NCBI GenBank assembly: GCA_017512805.1
Contig: JAFWES010000039.1
Span: 1 to 64,000, forward strand
DNA from: Clostridia bacterium
GTDB lineage: Bacteria > Bacillota > Clostridia > Christensenellales > Aristaeellaceae
Reading direction: 5' to 3'
Length of the DNA: 64,000 bases
The position numbers were made by a program, and so were the translations under genes. The notes under the pieces were generated by a model. The model was not told the DNA's origin, searched no databases, and worked only from the letters and a program-made list of their open reading frames with translations. Numbering within the stretch: the first letter of the stretch is position 1; each line of letters begins with the position of its first letter. Below, piece after piece: positions 34,394 to 43,554 of the stretch.

Positions 34394-34428
34394 TCCGGGG
34401 ATTCGGGCGGGCGATGAAACGCCGTCCC

Positions 34429-36000
34429 TTACTGCTCGTCCTCCAGGGCGTTGGTCTGCCGGACCAGCACCTTCTTCTCATAGCAGCTGAAGGCGTATTC
34501 CACGGTCTGCCTGTCCGGCCCGGGGGTGAGCAGGCTGATCACCGGCACCAGCACCAGCCCCAGCAGCATGCAGAAGGCGCCGGCATTGATGGGGCTCTGC
34601 AGCAGGCCCAGGTTCACGGAAAGCACCCCCAGGTTGCTCAGCATATCCACGGTCATAAACACGCAGGAGAACAGGATGTTCACCCAGATGGCCACCTTCG
34701 AGGTCCGCTTCCAGTACAGCCCGTAGAGGAACGGCGCCAGGAACGCGCCGGCCATGGCGCCCCAGCTGACGCCCATGGCCTGGGCGATAAAGGCCACGGG
34801 GGAAGAGACCTGCACGATGGCGATGGCCGCGGAAATGGCGATGAACACCACCACCAGGCCCCGCATGATCAGCAGCTGCTTCTTTTCATCCATTTCCTTT
34901 ATCACGTGGCCCTTCAGCAGGTCCAGGGTCACCGTGGAGGAGGAGGTCAGCACCAGGGAGCTGAGGGTGCTCATGCTGGCGGACAGCACCAGGATGATCA
35001 CCACCGCGATCAGCAGATCCGGCAGCCCGCTGAGCATGGCGGGAATCACCGCGTCATAGCCCCCCACCGGCGTTCCGGCTTCCGTCACGCCCACCACGTC
35101 GGAGAACAGCCGTCCGAAGCCGCCCAGGAAGTAGCATCCGCCGGCCACCACGGTGGCGAAGAGGGTGGAGATGACCGTCCCCTTATGAATGTCGCCTTCG
35201 CTCTTGATGGCGTAGAACTTCCCCACCATCTGGGGCAGGCCCCAGGTCCCCAGGCTGGTCAGCAGCACCACGCCCAGCAGGCCCAGCGGATCCGGCCCGA
35301 AGAAGGAATTGAAGACCCCGGGGGCTGCGGACACCCGATCGTCGCTGATGGCCGCCAGCCCGTTCAGGGATCCGATGAAGCCGCCGTTCTTCCCCAGCAC
35401 CGCGGCGATGACCGCCACGATGCCCACGATCATGATCAGCCCCTGGATGAAGTCGTTGATGGCGGTGGCCATGTATCCCCCGACGATGACGTACACGGCG
35501 GTCAGCACGCTCATCACCAGCACGCACCAGAAGTAGGGAATCCCGAAAGCCATCTCAAACAGCCGGCTCAGCCCGTTGTACAGGGAGGCGGTGTAGGGAA
35601 TCAGGAAGATGAAAATCACGACGGAGGCCGCCACCTTCAGGCTCTCGGACCCAAACCGGCGGGCAAAAAAGTCCGGCATGGTGGCGCTGCCCAGATGCTG
35701 GGTCATGATCCGGGTCCGCCGGCCCAGCACCACCCAGGCCAGCAGCGATCCCAGCAGCGCGTTCCCGATCCCGACCCAGGTGGAGGAAATCCCAAACTTC
35801 CAGCCGAACTGCCCGGCATATCCCACAAAAATCACGGCGGAGAAGTAGGACGTTCCGTACGCGAAAGCCGTCAGCCACGGCCCGACGCTCCGGCCCCCCA
35901 GGACGAAGCCCTTGACATCCGTGGCGTTTTTCCGGCAGTAAAAGCCGATTCCCAGCATCACTCCGAAGAAAACCACCAGCAGCAGAACCTTGATCAACAT
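34429..36000 (-). CDS. sodium:solute symporter (SSS family)
   Basis: A 523-residue membrane transporter of the SSS/PutP-SGLT family that couples sodium entry to solute uptake. About 13 hydrophobic helices are seen. The unwound first core helix reads GGRSVGPWLTAFAYGTSYFSAVIFVG (residues ~35-60), and SASMSTLSSLVLTSSS (~345-360) carries the Ser/Thr residues of the sodium site. Substrate is not readable; the position next to the mannan operon suggests a sugar or sugar acid, but SSS members also carry amino acids. It is transcribed alone from an operator-containing promoter at 36050-36099. Confidence 0.92.
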   Translation of the reverse strand: MLIKVLLLVVFFGVMLGIGFYCRKNATDVKGFVLGGRSVGPWLTAFAYGTSYFSAVIFVGYAGQFGWKFGISSTWVGIGNALLGSLLAWVVLGRRTRIMTQHLGSATMPDFFARRFGSESLKVAASVVIFIFLIPYTASLYNGLSRLFEMAFGIPYFWCVLVMSVLTAVYVIVGGYMATAINDFIQGLIMIVGIVAVIAAVLGKNGGFIGSLNGLAAISDDRVSAAPGVFNSFFGPDPLGLLGVVLLTSLGTWGLPQMVGKFYAIKSEGDIHKGTVISTLFATVVAGGCYFLGGFGRLFSDVVGVTEAGTPVGGYDAVIPAMLSGLPDLLIAVVIILVLSASMSTLSSLVLTSSSTVTLDLLKGHVIKEMDEKKQLLIMRGLVVVFIAISAAIAIVQVSSPVAFIAQAMGVSWGAMAGAFLAPFLYGLYWKRTSKVAIWVNILFSCVFMTVDMLSNLGVLSVNLGLLQSPINAGAFCMLLGLVLVPVISLLTPGPDRQTVEYAFSCYEKKVLVRQTNALEDEQ

Positions 36001-36049
36001 GTTCCTTCCCCCTTCTCCTTCTCGGGCGCCGATTCACCGGCATCCCGTT

Positions 36050-36099
36050 CACTTTCGCGCTTTTAAGCTTTTATATATAAAAGCGCGAAAGTGTTTCAA
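36050..36099 (-). promoter_or_regulatory. symporter promoter inside a 15-bp inverted repeat
   Basis: CACTTTCGCGCTTTT (36050-36064) and AAAAGCGCGAAAGTG (36079-36093) are perfect complements 14 bases apart. On the minus strand TTGAAA (36094-36099) and TATATA (36072-36077, 16-base spacer) place the -10 between the two arms. A dimeric repressor bound here would block polymerase. The spacer also contains the palindrome TTATATATAA. Confidence 0.65.
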
Positions 36100-36187
36100 C
36101 GTCGGTTATCATACTCTTCTTTTTCCCCGATGGCAAGGCCTTTTTTTGTATTCTCCCTGTTTTTTCGTTTCTACTCCGCTTCATGGC

Positions 36188-36216
36188 GCGAGCGCAGGGG
36201 TGTTCCGTATCCGGGG
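36188..36216. repeat. fragment of the dispersed intergenic repeat
   Basis: GCGCAGGGGTGTTCCGTATC followed by CGGGGC matches GCGCAGGGGTATTTCGTTTC of the copy at 29405 and lies directly before a terminator. Confidence 0.45.
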
Positions 36217-36217
36217 C

Positions 36218-36249
36218 AGAAAAAACAGGGGACCCGTTCCCGGGTCCCC
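36218..36249 (-). terminator. intrinsic terminator of the secreted TPR gene
   Basis: GGGGACCCG (36228-36236) pairs with CGGGTCCCC (36241-36249); on the minus strand it is followed by TGTTTTTT. Confidence 0.93.
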
Positions 36250-36294
36250 TTCCTGCCTTGCGTCCTGTTCCGGCGCGGGCCGGTTTCCTTTGAA

Positions 36295-37623
36295 TTACTG
36301 CGCGTACTTCAGCGCGTTCTCCAGATCGCTGGACTGCTTTTCCGTATCTCCCATGGCGGCGTACACTTCCGCCCGCTGATAATACGCCTGCTCCAGCTCA
36401 TACCCATGATCGATGCAGGTCGTCAGATCCTGCACCGCCGCATCCAGGTTCCCCAGCGCGGCATTGCAAACCGCCCGGAAATAGTACACCGCGTCGTTCA
36501 GCGTGGCCTCGCTGTCGGCTTCCGCGGCCTGGGCCAGCTCGTCGAAGGCCGCCACGGCTTCTTCGTATTCGCCCAGCTGCATCCGGCACAGCCCCAGGTT
36601 GTACCGGGCGTCCGCCGTCAGGGGCTCCGTTTCAATGGACTTGGCGAAATCGTCCGCGGCCTTCGCCCAGTCTTCGCCCATCAGATAGCAGGTCCCCCGG
36701 TTGAAATACAGGCCGCTGAAGAGGCCGCCCTTTTCTTCGGAAGCGGTAAAGGCTTCGACAGCTCCGGCGAAATCGCCCATGTTCATGCGGGAGATGCCGA
36801 TATTGTACTGCGCGGCCGCGCCGTAGGTTTCATCATCCGCAAGGGCCGCGAAGGCTTCCGCGGCTTCCTCGTACTTCCCGTTGTTCAGCCGATACAGCGC
36901 CGCCTGGAAGGCCGCCTCCAGGTTGCCCTCGCCGCTGGCCGCCACGAACTGATCGTACGCGTCCTGGGCCGCGGCCGCATCCCCGTTGGCTTCATGCAGC
37001 TGCGCCAGCGTCTCGTACAGGGTCGTGTCCCCGGTCAGGGCGATGTACTTCTCCAGACTGACGACGGCGTTGTTCAGGTCGCCCTCCGTGGTATAAACCT
37101 GGGTCTGGACCAGATAGGCGTCCGCCAGGTCCGGCTGAATCGCCAGCGCCGCTTCCAGCTCCAGCAGGGCAATGCTGTATTCCTCTTCGATCACATCGAT
37201 GCAGGCCTGCTTCAGCAGCAGATCCGCGTACAGCACGGGGTTGCTCTGGGGATCGCAGTATACAAACGCCACGTTCAGATACTTCCGCGCGGTGGCGTAA
37301 TCCTCTCTGTTAATGGCGTTGAGCGCCAGGGTGTACACCGCGTCCAGCCGCTGGCTGCTCTCCGCGGCTTCCTGCGCGGCCGCCGCGTCCGCCTGTTCCG
37401 AAGCAATCTCCTGCGCATCCGCGACGGCGCCGGCGGTTTCCTCCGCCTCGACCGCCACCTCCGCCGCCTCCAGGGCGACGTCTTCCGCCGCGGCTGCTTC
37501 CTGCGCGACGTTCGCCGTCCCCGCGCCGATCGTCACGGTTTCAGCCATCGCCGGCACAGCGCCAAAAAGCATCCCCGCAGCCATTGTTCCCGCCAGAATC
37601 TTCTTCATCTTCCGCATTGTCAT
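36295..37623 (-). CDS. secreted tetratricopeptide-repeat protein
   Basis: A 442-residue exported protein. Residues 1-28 are a signal peptide ending PAMA|ET. An Ala/Glu-rich segment follows (about 35-90) that may form a coiled coil. Residues ~95-440 are TPR units, each with the A..Y..LG and A...Y..A pattern (for example NIGISRMNMGDFAGAVEAF, NLGLCRMQLGEYEEAVAAF, YQRAEVYAAMGDTEKQ); about nine repeats. TPR arrays bind peptides or partner proteins; the partner here is unknown. It has its own promoter and terminator, so it is a single-gene unit. GGAAGG is about ten bases before the ATG. Confidence 0.88.
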   Translation of the reverse strand: MTMRKMKKILAGTMAAGMLFGAVPAMAETVTIGAGTANVAQEAAAAEDVALEAAEVAVEAEETAGAVADAQEIASEQADAAAAQEAAESSQRLDAVYTLALNAINREDYATARKYLNVAFVYCDPQSNPVLYADLLLKQACIDVIEEEYSIALLELEAALAIQPDLADAYLVQTQVYTTEGDLNNAVVSLEKYIALTGDTTLYETLAQLHEANGDAAAAQDAYDQFVAASGEGNLEAAFQAALYRLNNGKYEEAAEAFAALADDETYGAAAQYNIGISRMNMGDFAGAVEAFTASEEKGGLFSGLYFNRGTCYLMGEDWAKAADDFAKSIETEPLTADARYNLGLCRMQLGEYEEAVAAFDELAQAAEADSEATLNDAVYYFRAVCNAALGNLDAAVQDLTTCIDHGYELEQAYYQRAEVYAAMGDTEKQSSDLENALKYAQ

Positions 37624-37691
37624 CGGCTTTCATTCCTTCCTATTTTATCTTCTTTCCGGGGTCCCCGGATGAATACACATACATGGGCCTC

Positions 37692-37720
37692 AGTTTACCC
37701 GCAACCTTCTCGCCTGTCAA
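37692..37720 (-). promoter_or_regulatory. promoter of the secreted TPR gene
   Basis: Minus-strand TTGACA (37715-37720), 17-base spacer, TAAACT (37692-37697). Confidence 0.78.
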
Positions 37721-37745
37721 CTGTTTTTTCAAGTACAAGGCGCCG

Positions 37746-37782
37746 GTTCCGTCCTGCAAGCGGAGCGGCTGAACAGCCGCCA
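37746..37782. repeat. short copy of the dispersed intergenic repeat
   Basis: GTCCTGCAAGCGGAGCGGCT followed by GAACAGCCGC closely resembles 11384-11412 and, inverted, 40725-40742. It begins within 41 bases of the permease stop codon. Confidence 0.6.
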
Positions 37783-37786
37783 CGTT

Positions 37787-39685
37787 TCATGCTCTGTCTT
37801 TCCCGGTCAGCTTCGCGAAGAACTTCCTTCTCTTTTCCCTTCTTTCCAGCCGCTCGCCCAGATCCCGGGCCCCCACCCCGTACACCAGATACAGGATCAG
37901 CCCGGAAACCACCATGATAAACACCGTGGAGGCGCACCGCCGGCCGGAGGCGTTCATATTCATGCCGTCCCGCCCCTCCTCGTTGCACATGCTCTGGATG
38001 ACCATGGCATAGGATGTGCCGTAGCTGGAATGGAAGGTGGCGCTCATGTCGTATTCCGTAAACAGGGCGTTGAAATTCAGCGCGAACACCGCCAGCACGC
38101 TGGGCAGCACGATGGGCAGCTTGACCCGCAGGAAGGTCACCAGGTGGCTGGCCCCCAGGTTCCGGGCCGCGTCCTCCAACTCATCGTCGATGGCATAGAA
38201 GGCCGCCTTCACCATGCGCAGGGCGAAGGGCAATTTGACCACCGTATACGCCATGATGATCAGAAAGCGCACGTTCTCCCCGTAATACATGTTGTTTCCG
38301 AATACGTACCAGATGTTCCGGTTGAAAAAGGTGCGGTAGCTGTAGCAGATCAGGATCGTGGGCAGCAGCCAGGGGAACAGCAGGCATCCTTCCACCAGGG
38401 CGGCCCGCTTCTTGTTCCGGTGCTTGAAGATATAGTTCACCGCCACCACCACGATCACGCAGGCCAGCGCCGCCGCCAGGGCGGAGAGGATGAAGCTCAG
38501 GCGGATGCCCCCCAGGGTTTTCTCGTTGGCGAAAACGCCGGAAATCGCGTCCGGGCGGACCTTGGTCTTCCCCCGGGATGTGGTATAGGAATAATCCTGG
38601 GCCCCGAAATAATTGATCAGCGTCCATCCGGAAACGTTCAGCGTCTTGGCCCGGATGGCCTGCCAGTTCTGGAAGGAGAACACGACGATCATCACCACCG
38701 GCGTCATGTAGATGATGAACAGCACATAGGCATAGATATGCGCCAGCACGTTGGCCGCCGGATTGTGAATCTTCTGCTTGACCAGCTTGGCCTTGGTTTT
38801 GCTGACGGACAGGTAGTGCCCCTTCTTTTCGTAATGGTTCAGCACCGTCAGCAGCACCATCGTGAACATCGCCAGGATGATGGACAGCAGCGCGGCCCGG
38901 GCCTGGGGGAACGCCTCGTCCGCCGTGGTGGATCCCGCCAGGCGGACGATCTCGGGATTGATGGAGTTATACCCCAGCAGGGTCGGGGCCGACATGGCGC
39001 ACAGCCCGGTGATGAAGGTCATCACCGTCAGGGAAAAGAGGGTGGGCAGCAGCGTCGGCATCACCACCCGGAACAGCACCTTGAAGGGTTTCGCCCCCAG
39101 GTTCCGGGCCGCCTCCACCGTATTGTAGTCGATGCCCCGGATGGCGTTGCGCAGGAACAGGGCATGGTTGGATGTACAGGCAAAGGTCATGGTAAACAGC
39201 ACCGCGCTGTATCCGGAAAACCACTGCCGGTCCATCTGCGGAAACAGCTGCAGCAGCCAGGTGGTCAGTATGCCGTCCTTATCATAGAGGAACTGGTAGC
39301 CCGTCACCAGGGCGACGCCGGAATAGATCAGCGTCGTCATATACCCCATCCGCAGGATCTTCGCGCCCTTGATGTCGAAATACTCCGTCAGCAGCACGAT
39401 GCTGATCCCCACGACATTCACCGTCACCACCAGCGCCACCGCCAGCTTCAGGGAATTCAGCACGAAGCTGGGCATGTTCCCCGCGAAGAAGAAACGGATC
39501 ACGGCAAAGGGATCCGTCTGGCCCGCGGCGTCCCTCGTGCTGAAAATGGAGGTCAGGGTGTTCAGACAGGGCACCACCATAAACCCCAGAAACAGGTACA
39601 GGAACAGCACGCCCCCGAAGATCTTGTACAGCAGGGCAGCGTCGATCTTCCCTCCCCTGCCTGCCTTTTTCGCGTAAGCCTGCAT
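37787..39685 (-). CDS. ABC transporter permease with two fused membrane domains (FbpB/ThiP type)
   Basis: A 632-residue protein containing two complete binding-protein-dependent permease halves (about 1-300 and 305-632). Each has roughly six helices and an EAA loop: DYNTVEAARNLGAKPFKVLFRVVMPTLLP in the first half and DDELEDAARNLGASHLVTFLRVKLPIVLP in the second. Fused permeases are typical of ferric-iron, thiamine, putrescine-related and phosphonate uptake systems. It starts nine bases after the ATPase stop with GAGGTGA before the ATG, so ATPase and permease are co-translated. Confidence 0.93.
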   Translation of the reverse strand: MQAYAKKAGRGGKIDAALLYKIFGGVLFLYLFLGFMVVPCLNTLTSIFSTRDAAGQTDPFAVIRFFFAGNMPSFVLNSLKLAVALVVTVNVVGISIVLLTEYFDIKGAKILRMGYMTTLIYSGVALVTGYQFLYDKDGILTTWLLQLFPQMDRQWFSGYSAVLFTMTFACTSNHALFLRNAIRGIDYNTVEAARNLGAKPFKVLFRVVMPTLLPTLFSLTVMTFITGLCAMSAPTLLGYNSINPEIVRLAGSTTADEAFPQARAALLSIILAMFTMVLLTVLNHYEKKGHYLSVSKTKAKLVKQKIHNPAANVLAHIYAYVLFIIYMTPVVMIVVFSFQNWQAIRAKTLNVSGWTLINYFGAQDYSYTTSRGKTKVRPDAISGVFANEKTLGGIRLSFILSALAAALACVIVVVAVNYIFKHRNKKRAALVEGCLLFPWLLPTILICYSYRTFFNRNIWYVFGNNMYYGENVRFLIIMAYTVVKLPFALRMVKAAFYAIDDELEDAARNLGASHLVTFLRVKLPIVLPSVLAVFALNFNALFTEYDMSATFHSSYGTSYAMVIQSMCNEEGRDGMNMNASGRRCASTVFIMVVSGLILYLVYGVGARDLGERLERREKRRKFFAKLTGKDRA

Positions 39686-39694
39686 GCGCTCACC

Positions 39695-40699
39695 TCAATT
39701 TCCGCCCGGATAGCTCATCACGTCGGAGGGATGAATCCCCACCGTGACGTTCTGGCCCGGTTCATAGATATTGATGCCGTCGTTCTTCTCGATCACCTTG
39801 ATGGTCTCGCCCCCGGCGTTGATGTAATACTTGATGTACAGCCCATAGTATTCCCGGCTCATGATGACCCCCGGCATCTGGAATTCGTCCGCGTCCGCCG
39901 GCCGGTTCACCCGCACCCGCTCCAGGCGGATAAAATGATGCATCCCGGGGTCCAGGTTCAGCTTGCTCGCCATGCCCGACACCAGGCGGTTGATGTCCCC
40001 GATGAAGTTGGCCACAAACTCCGTTTTCGAGAAATTGTATACCTCGTTGGGGGTCCCGATCTGCTCGATGGCGCCGTTGTTGAACACCGCGATCCGGTCG
40101 CTCAGGGTCAGGGCTTCCTCCTGATCGTGGGTCACGTAGATGGTGGTGATGCCGAAGTCCTTCTGCATCTGCTTCAGCTCGTTGCGCAGCTGCACCCGAA
40201 GCTTGGCGTCCAGATTGCTCAGCGGCTCGTCCATGCAGATGATCGCCGGCTCCGTCACCAGGGCCCGGGCGATGGCCACCCGCTGCTGCTGGCCGCCGGA
40301 GAGCTGGCTGACCGCCTTGGCCAGCTGCGCGTCGGACAGATCCACCTTGCGGGCAATGGACCGGACCTTTTCTTCGATCTCCGGCTTCTTCAGCTTCTGG
40401 ATTTTCAGGCCGAAGGCGATATTGTCGTGCACCGTCATGGTGGGGAACAAGGCATAACTCTGGAAAACGATGCCGATGTTCCGCTTTTCGATGGGCACAT
40501 GGGTGATGTCCTGCCCCTTCATCATCACCGTCCCCGAGGAGGGCTCGATAAACCCGGTAATCGTCCGCAGCGTGGTGGTTTTGCCGCATCCGCTGGGCCC
40601 CAGGAAGGTGAAGAATTCCCCTTCCTTCACGTGCACGTTGATCCTGTGCAGGGCTTCAAACTCCCCGAACGTAACCACGATATCCTTCAGCTGAATCAA
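39695..40699 (-). CDS. ABC transporter ATP-binding protein (FbpC/PotA type)
   Basis: A 334-residue ATPase. Walker [10 protein letters not shown] (34-42), Q-loop VFQSYALFP, signature LSGGQQQR (133-140) and Walker [13 protein letters not shown] (153-164) are intact. Residues ~240-334 form the C-terminal regulatory OB/TOBE domain of this class (ending [17 protein letters not shown]). The start is TTG at 40699, with AGGAG nine bases upstream; no in-frame ATG precedes the conserved N-terminus. It energises the fused permease downstream. Confidence 0.93.
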   Translation of the reverse strand: MIQLKDIVVTFGEFEALHRINVHVKEGEFFTFLGPSGCGKTTTLRTITGFIEPSSGTVMMKGQDITHVPIEKRNIGIVFQSYALFPTMTVHDNIAFGLKIQKLKKPEIEEKVRSIARKVDLSDAQLAKAVSQLSGGQQQRVAIARALVTEPAIICMDEPLSNLDAKLRVQLRNELKQMQKDFGITTIYVTHDQEEALTLSDRIAVFNNGAIEQIGTPNEVYNFSKTEFVANFIGDINRLVSGMASKLNLDPGMHHFIRLERVRVNRPADADEFQMPGVIMSREYYGLYIKYYINAGGETIKVIEKNDGINIYEPGQNVTVGIHPSDVMSYPGGN

Positions 40700-40723
40700 T
40701 GCGCTCCACTCCTTTTACAATCG

Positions 40724-40808
40724 AAGCTGTTCATCCGCTCCGCCCTCTGAGGTATTCCCCTCTCCTGGAAACCCCTCAGCGCCGCGCCTGCAGGGCTGAA
40801 CAGTTACG
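40724..40808. repeat. compact inverted-repeat copy of the dispersed element
   Basis: The left arm has GCTGTTCATCCGCTCCGCCC and CTGAGGTATTCCCCTCTCC. The right arm, read inverted, has CGTAACTGTTCAGCCCTGCA and GCGCTGAGGGGTTTCCAGGAG. The two ends of the family thus face each other with nothing between them. It separates the binding-protein gene from the ATPase gene. Confidence 0.7.
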
Positions 40809-40865
40809 TACAATCGAAAAAACGGGGGAGGCCCGGAAACCGGGCCGCCCCCCGAATCGTTTTCC

Positions 40866-42071
40866 TTATTCCGCCTTCTGGGTCATGACCGCCCAATCCA
40901 GATTGTCCCAGTCGGGTTCCGCCGGCGCGGCCGCGTTGTCCGCCCAGTAGAAGCCCAGGTTGGTCATGATATTGGTCCATTCCGCGCTGTGCGCCGCCAC
41001 GTATTCGGCGTAGCTCAGATCCGTGCCTTCGATCTTGTTCAGGGCGAAGTTCGGAATGGTGTAGATGGCGGGCGTCTCGTCAAAGACGGCCGCGGCCGCT
41101 TCCTGGTTGCAGGGATAGCTGTCGAATTCCTCGGACCAGGCCGCCTGGGTCTCGGCGGAGCCGAACCACTCGGCAAAGGCTTCCACGGCCTTGGTCTGTT
41201 CCTCGGTCCGGCCTTCCCGGTCCAGGATGCCCAGATATTCGGCGATGTAATACGTGCCGTCGTCAATCTCCACCAGGGCCCAGTTTTCGGGGGTCAGGGT
41301 GCCGTGCAGCGCGGTCTCGATGCCGGCTTCCTCGGCCGCCTCAATGTTCCCGTACAGGGAGGAGGAATAGAAGGTGGACACCTGCACATCGCCCCGGATC
41401 AGGGGATCCAGGCCGTATTTGTCGCCGGTGAAGTTGCCGCCCGCGCAGTAGGCCCACAGGGTCTTCCAGCCGTCCACGGAAATTCCGCCCGCGGGGGAAG
41501 TGGGATCCACGAAGGGATACAGCATGGCGCTGTTGATGTTGGCGTTGGTGGTGCCGCCCACCTTGCCCTGCCGGTACCACTTGTAGCCGGACTTGACGAT
41601 ATCGGCCCAGTGCTCAAAGTGCAGCTTTTCCCCGTTGGTGCCCAGCTCGTCGTTCCGATAGAGCATCAGCACGTTCTGGATCACGATGCCGTAGGCCTTG
41701 CCGTCATACTTGAAGTCGCCGACCTTGTCCGCCCAGGTGGGGGTCCAGTCCGCAATCTTCAGGTTGGCGTAATTCCCCTTGACCAGCTGGCTCCAGCGAG
41801 TCTCGTTCAGGCCGAAGATCAGGTCCCCGTCCTTGTTTTCGTCCGCCGCCTGCACCGCCGCCGTATCGCCGGAAATGACGGTATTGTCATCGATGGAGAT
41901 GGTGAAGCCCGCCTCCTTCGCGGCGTTGATCAGCCAGGTGGTCCGCTCCGGAGAGTTGGAATTGGAATAAATCCGGATGGTGTATCCGGAATAATCCTCC
42001 GCGGACGCGCCAAAGGCACAAAGGCTCAGTACCAGCATAAGCGACAGCAGCAAAGAAACAAGCTTCTTCAT
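40866..42071 (-). CDS. ABC transporter substrate-binding protein (FbpA/ThiB/PotD-like)
   Basis: A 401-residue secreted solute-binding protein. Residues 1-24 are a signal peptide (LLLSLMLVLSLCAFGASAED), possibly with cleavage after ASA. The mature chain begins YSGYTIRIYSNSNSPERTTWL, then ENKDGDLIFGLNETRWSQLVKG, and contains several Tyr residues (YKWYRQG, DDGTYYIAEYLG), as in ferric-iron and thiamine binders. The ligand cannot be decided from sequence. Many Trp/Tyr near the C-terminus are unusual. First gene of a three-gene operon with its own promoter. GGAGGG lies six bases before the ATG. Confidence 0.9.
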   Translation of the reverse strand: MKKLVSLLLSLMLVLSLCAFGASAEDYSGYTIRIYSNSNSPERTTWLINAAKEAGFTISIDDNTVISGDTAAVQAADENKDGDLIFGLNETRWSQLVKGNYANLKIADWTPTWADKVGDFKYDGKAYGIVIQNVLMLYRNDELGTNGEKLHFEHWADIVKSGYKWYRQGKVGGTTNANINSAMLYPFVDPTSPAGGISVDGWKTLWAYCAGGNFTGDKYGLDPLIRGDVQVSTFYSSSLYGNIEAAEEAGIETALHGTLTPENWALVEIDDGTYYIAEYLGILDREGRTEEQTKAVEAFAEWFGSAETQAAWSEEFDSYPCNQEAAAAVFDETPAIYTIPNFALNKIEGTDLSYAEYVAAHSAEWTNIMTNLGFYWADNAAAPAEPDWDNLDWAVMTQKAE

Positions 42072-42127
42072 GAAAAACCCTCCTCTTTTCATTGCCGAAA
42101 CATGTTGGTTCCGGTTCATTTGCCGGT

Positions 42128-42156
42128 ATTTTATCACAGAATCCCCCACATGGCAA
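42128..42156 (-). promoter_or_regulatory. promoter of the FbpA/PotD-like ABC operon
   Basis: Minus-strand TTGCCA (42151-42156), 17-base spacer, TAAAAT (42128-42133). Confidence 0.75.
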
Positions 42157-42171
42157 GCCCCTTTTCGGCCC

Positions 42172-43554
42172 TCATGTATCCGATCTCTTGCTGGTATCCC
42201 CATCCACGCACCGATAATACACCGTATCCGGCTGCAGCTCCACCTCATCCTTGGCAAAGAGCTCGTCAATCGTCAGCAGCATATACCCCTCCTCCTCCAG
42301 ATACCGCACCATCTGCCTCGTGCTCTCGGGGGTATTGTCCTTGATATCGTGGCACAGAATGATATCCCCGTCCTGAATGGCCTTTTTCACCTTGCTCATG
42401 ACCGCCGTGGTCTTCCGCCCCCGCCAGTCATAGGTATCCAGGCTCCACTGGATGTAGCTCCAGCCCACCTTGGCCTTGATCATCGGCGGATACCGCCCCC
42501 CGGGCACCCGGTCGTACCGCACCGGAATCCCGATCACCTTGATCATCGCCTTGTTCACCTTCGCCGGCATGGCCCGCAGGGCGGCTTTGGACGCTTTGGC
42601 CGCGTTCCCGTGGTTCCAGTTGTGGCTGCCGATGGCGTGGCCTTCGTCATGTTCCCGCTGCACCAGGTAATCGTATTCCTCAATCCGGTTCCCGATGACG
42701 AAGAAGGTGGCCGCAGCCCCGGTTTCCATCAGGCTGTTGAGCACCTTCGGGGTGTTGGTGCCGCTGGGCCCGTCGTCAAAGGTCAGGGCGCAGGTTTTGT
42801 AATAGGACAGGTTGTCCGTCTCCGCCCAGGCGGTCTCCGTCATCATGTCCCGGATCTTCGGATAGAAGAAGGTCACCTGCATCAGGGTCTTCTTTCCTTC
42901 GTACAGGGCCTCCGCCGGATAGTGCAGCACCAGGCTCATCCCGTGCATCGTAAAGTCTGCCCGCTCCAGCGCCTCCCTTGCGCAAAGGGCCTCCAGCTTC
43001 TCCGGGTCCGGCGTCTCCTCCGGCCAGTAGGCGGTCAGGCCCTCCCGCACCCCGTCGGCCAGCATCCGCCAGGTCTCCGCCTCCCCGTCGAAAATGTCCG
43101 TCAGGCGGATCCGTTCCCCGGTTTCCATATCATAGGTCCGGGTGGTAAAGATCTGATCCGTCAGATCCCGGTGATACTGGGTCCGGGCCTGCACCAGGAA
43201 GCTGAGCCATTTGTGCCCCGTCCGGCTGTATCGGATCTCCACGTCCACCCGGCTGTTGAGCTTGGTGTTGTTCCTCGCCTCCGGCAGCCCCGGCCCGATC
43301 TCCGCCGCCCAGTGCTCCGCGATGCCGTTGATCTCCTCGGTGACGCTCTCCAGCGCCGTCTCCGCGTGCCAGAGCCGCACCACCGATTTGTTGTCGTTCC
43401 GGGTGTCGGTATAGGTATTGGTCACCTTGTGCAGCGGGGAAATCGCCTCCGCCGCGGCCCGCCCGCCCGGCAGGACCAGCCCAAGAATCAGCCCCAGAAT
43501 CAGCCCCAGGGCCGGCCATAACGCCTTCCTTCTGATCATCCTTGTCCGCCTCAT
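42172..43554 (-). CDS. polysaccharide deacetylase (NodB/CE4) with DUF3298-like N-terminus, PdaC-like
   Basis: A 460-residue extracytoplasmic enzyme expected to de-N-acetylate peptidoglycan or a related glycan. Residues ~12-36 are a signal/anchor helix. Residues ~45-235 resemble the DUF4163/DUF3298 region of Bacillus PdaC and RsiV (VDVEIRYSRTG, TYDMETGERIRLTDIF). The CE4 domain has TFDDGPS (D260/D261), the metal histidines in SHNWNHG (H311, H315), RVPGGRYP, SLDTYDW and ILCHDI: all five motifs. Fourth gene of the two-component operon; its ATG at 43554 overlaps the GerMN gene stop (ATGA). GAGGAGAG is nine bases upstream. Confidence 0.9.
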   Translation of the reverse strand: MRRTRMIRRKALWPALGLILGLILGLVLPGGRAAAEAISPLHKVTNTYTDTRNDNKSVVRLWHAETALESVTEEINGIAEHWAAEIGPGLPEARNNTKLNSRVDVEIRYSRTGHKWLSFLVQARTQYHRDLTDQIFTTRTYDMETGERIRLTDIFDGEAETWRMLADGVREGLTAYWPEETPDPEKLEALCAREALERADFTMHGMSLVLHYPAEALYEGKKTLMQVTFFYPKIRDMMTETAWAETDNLSYYKTCALTFDDGPSGTNTPKVLNSLMETGAAATFFVIGNRIEEYDYLVQREHDEGHAIGSHNWNHGNAAKASKAALRAMPAKVNKAMIKVIGIPVRYDRVPGGRYPPMIKAKVGWSYIQWSLDTYDWRGRKTTAVMSKVKKAIQDGDIILCHDIKDNTPESTRQMVRYLEEEGYMLLTIDELFAKDEVELQPDTVYYRCVDGDTSKRSDT

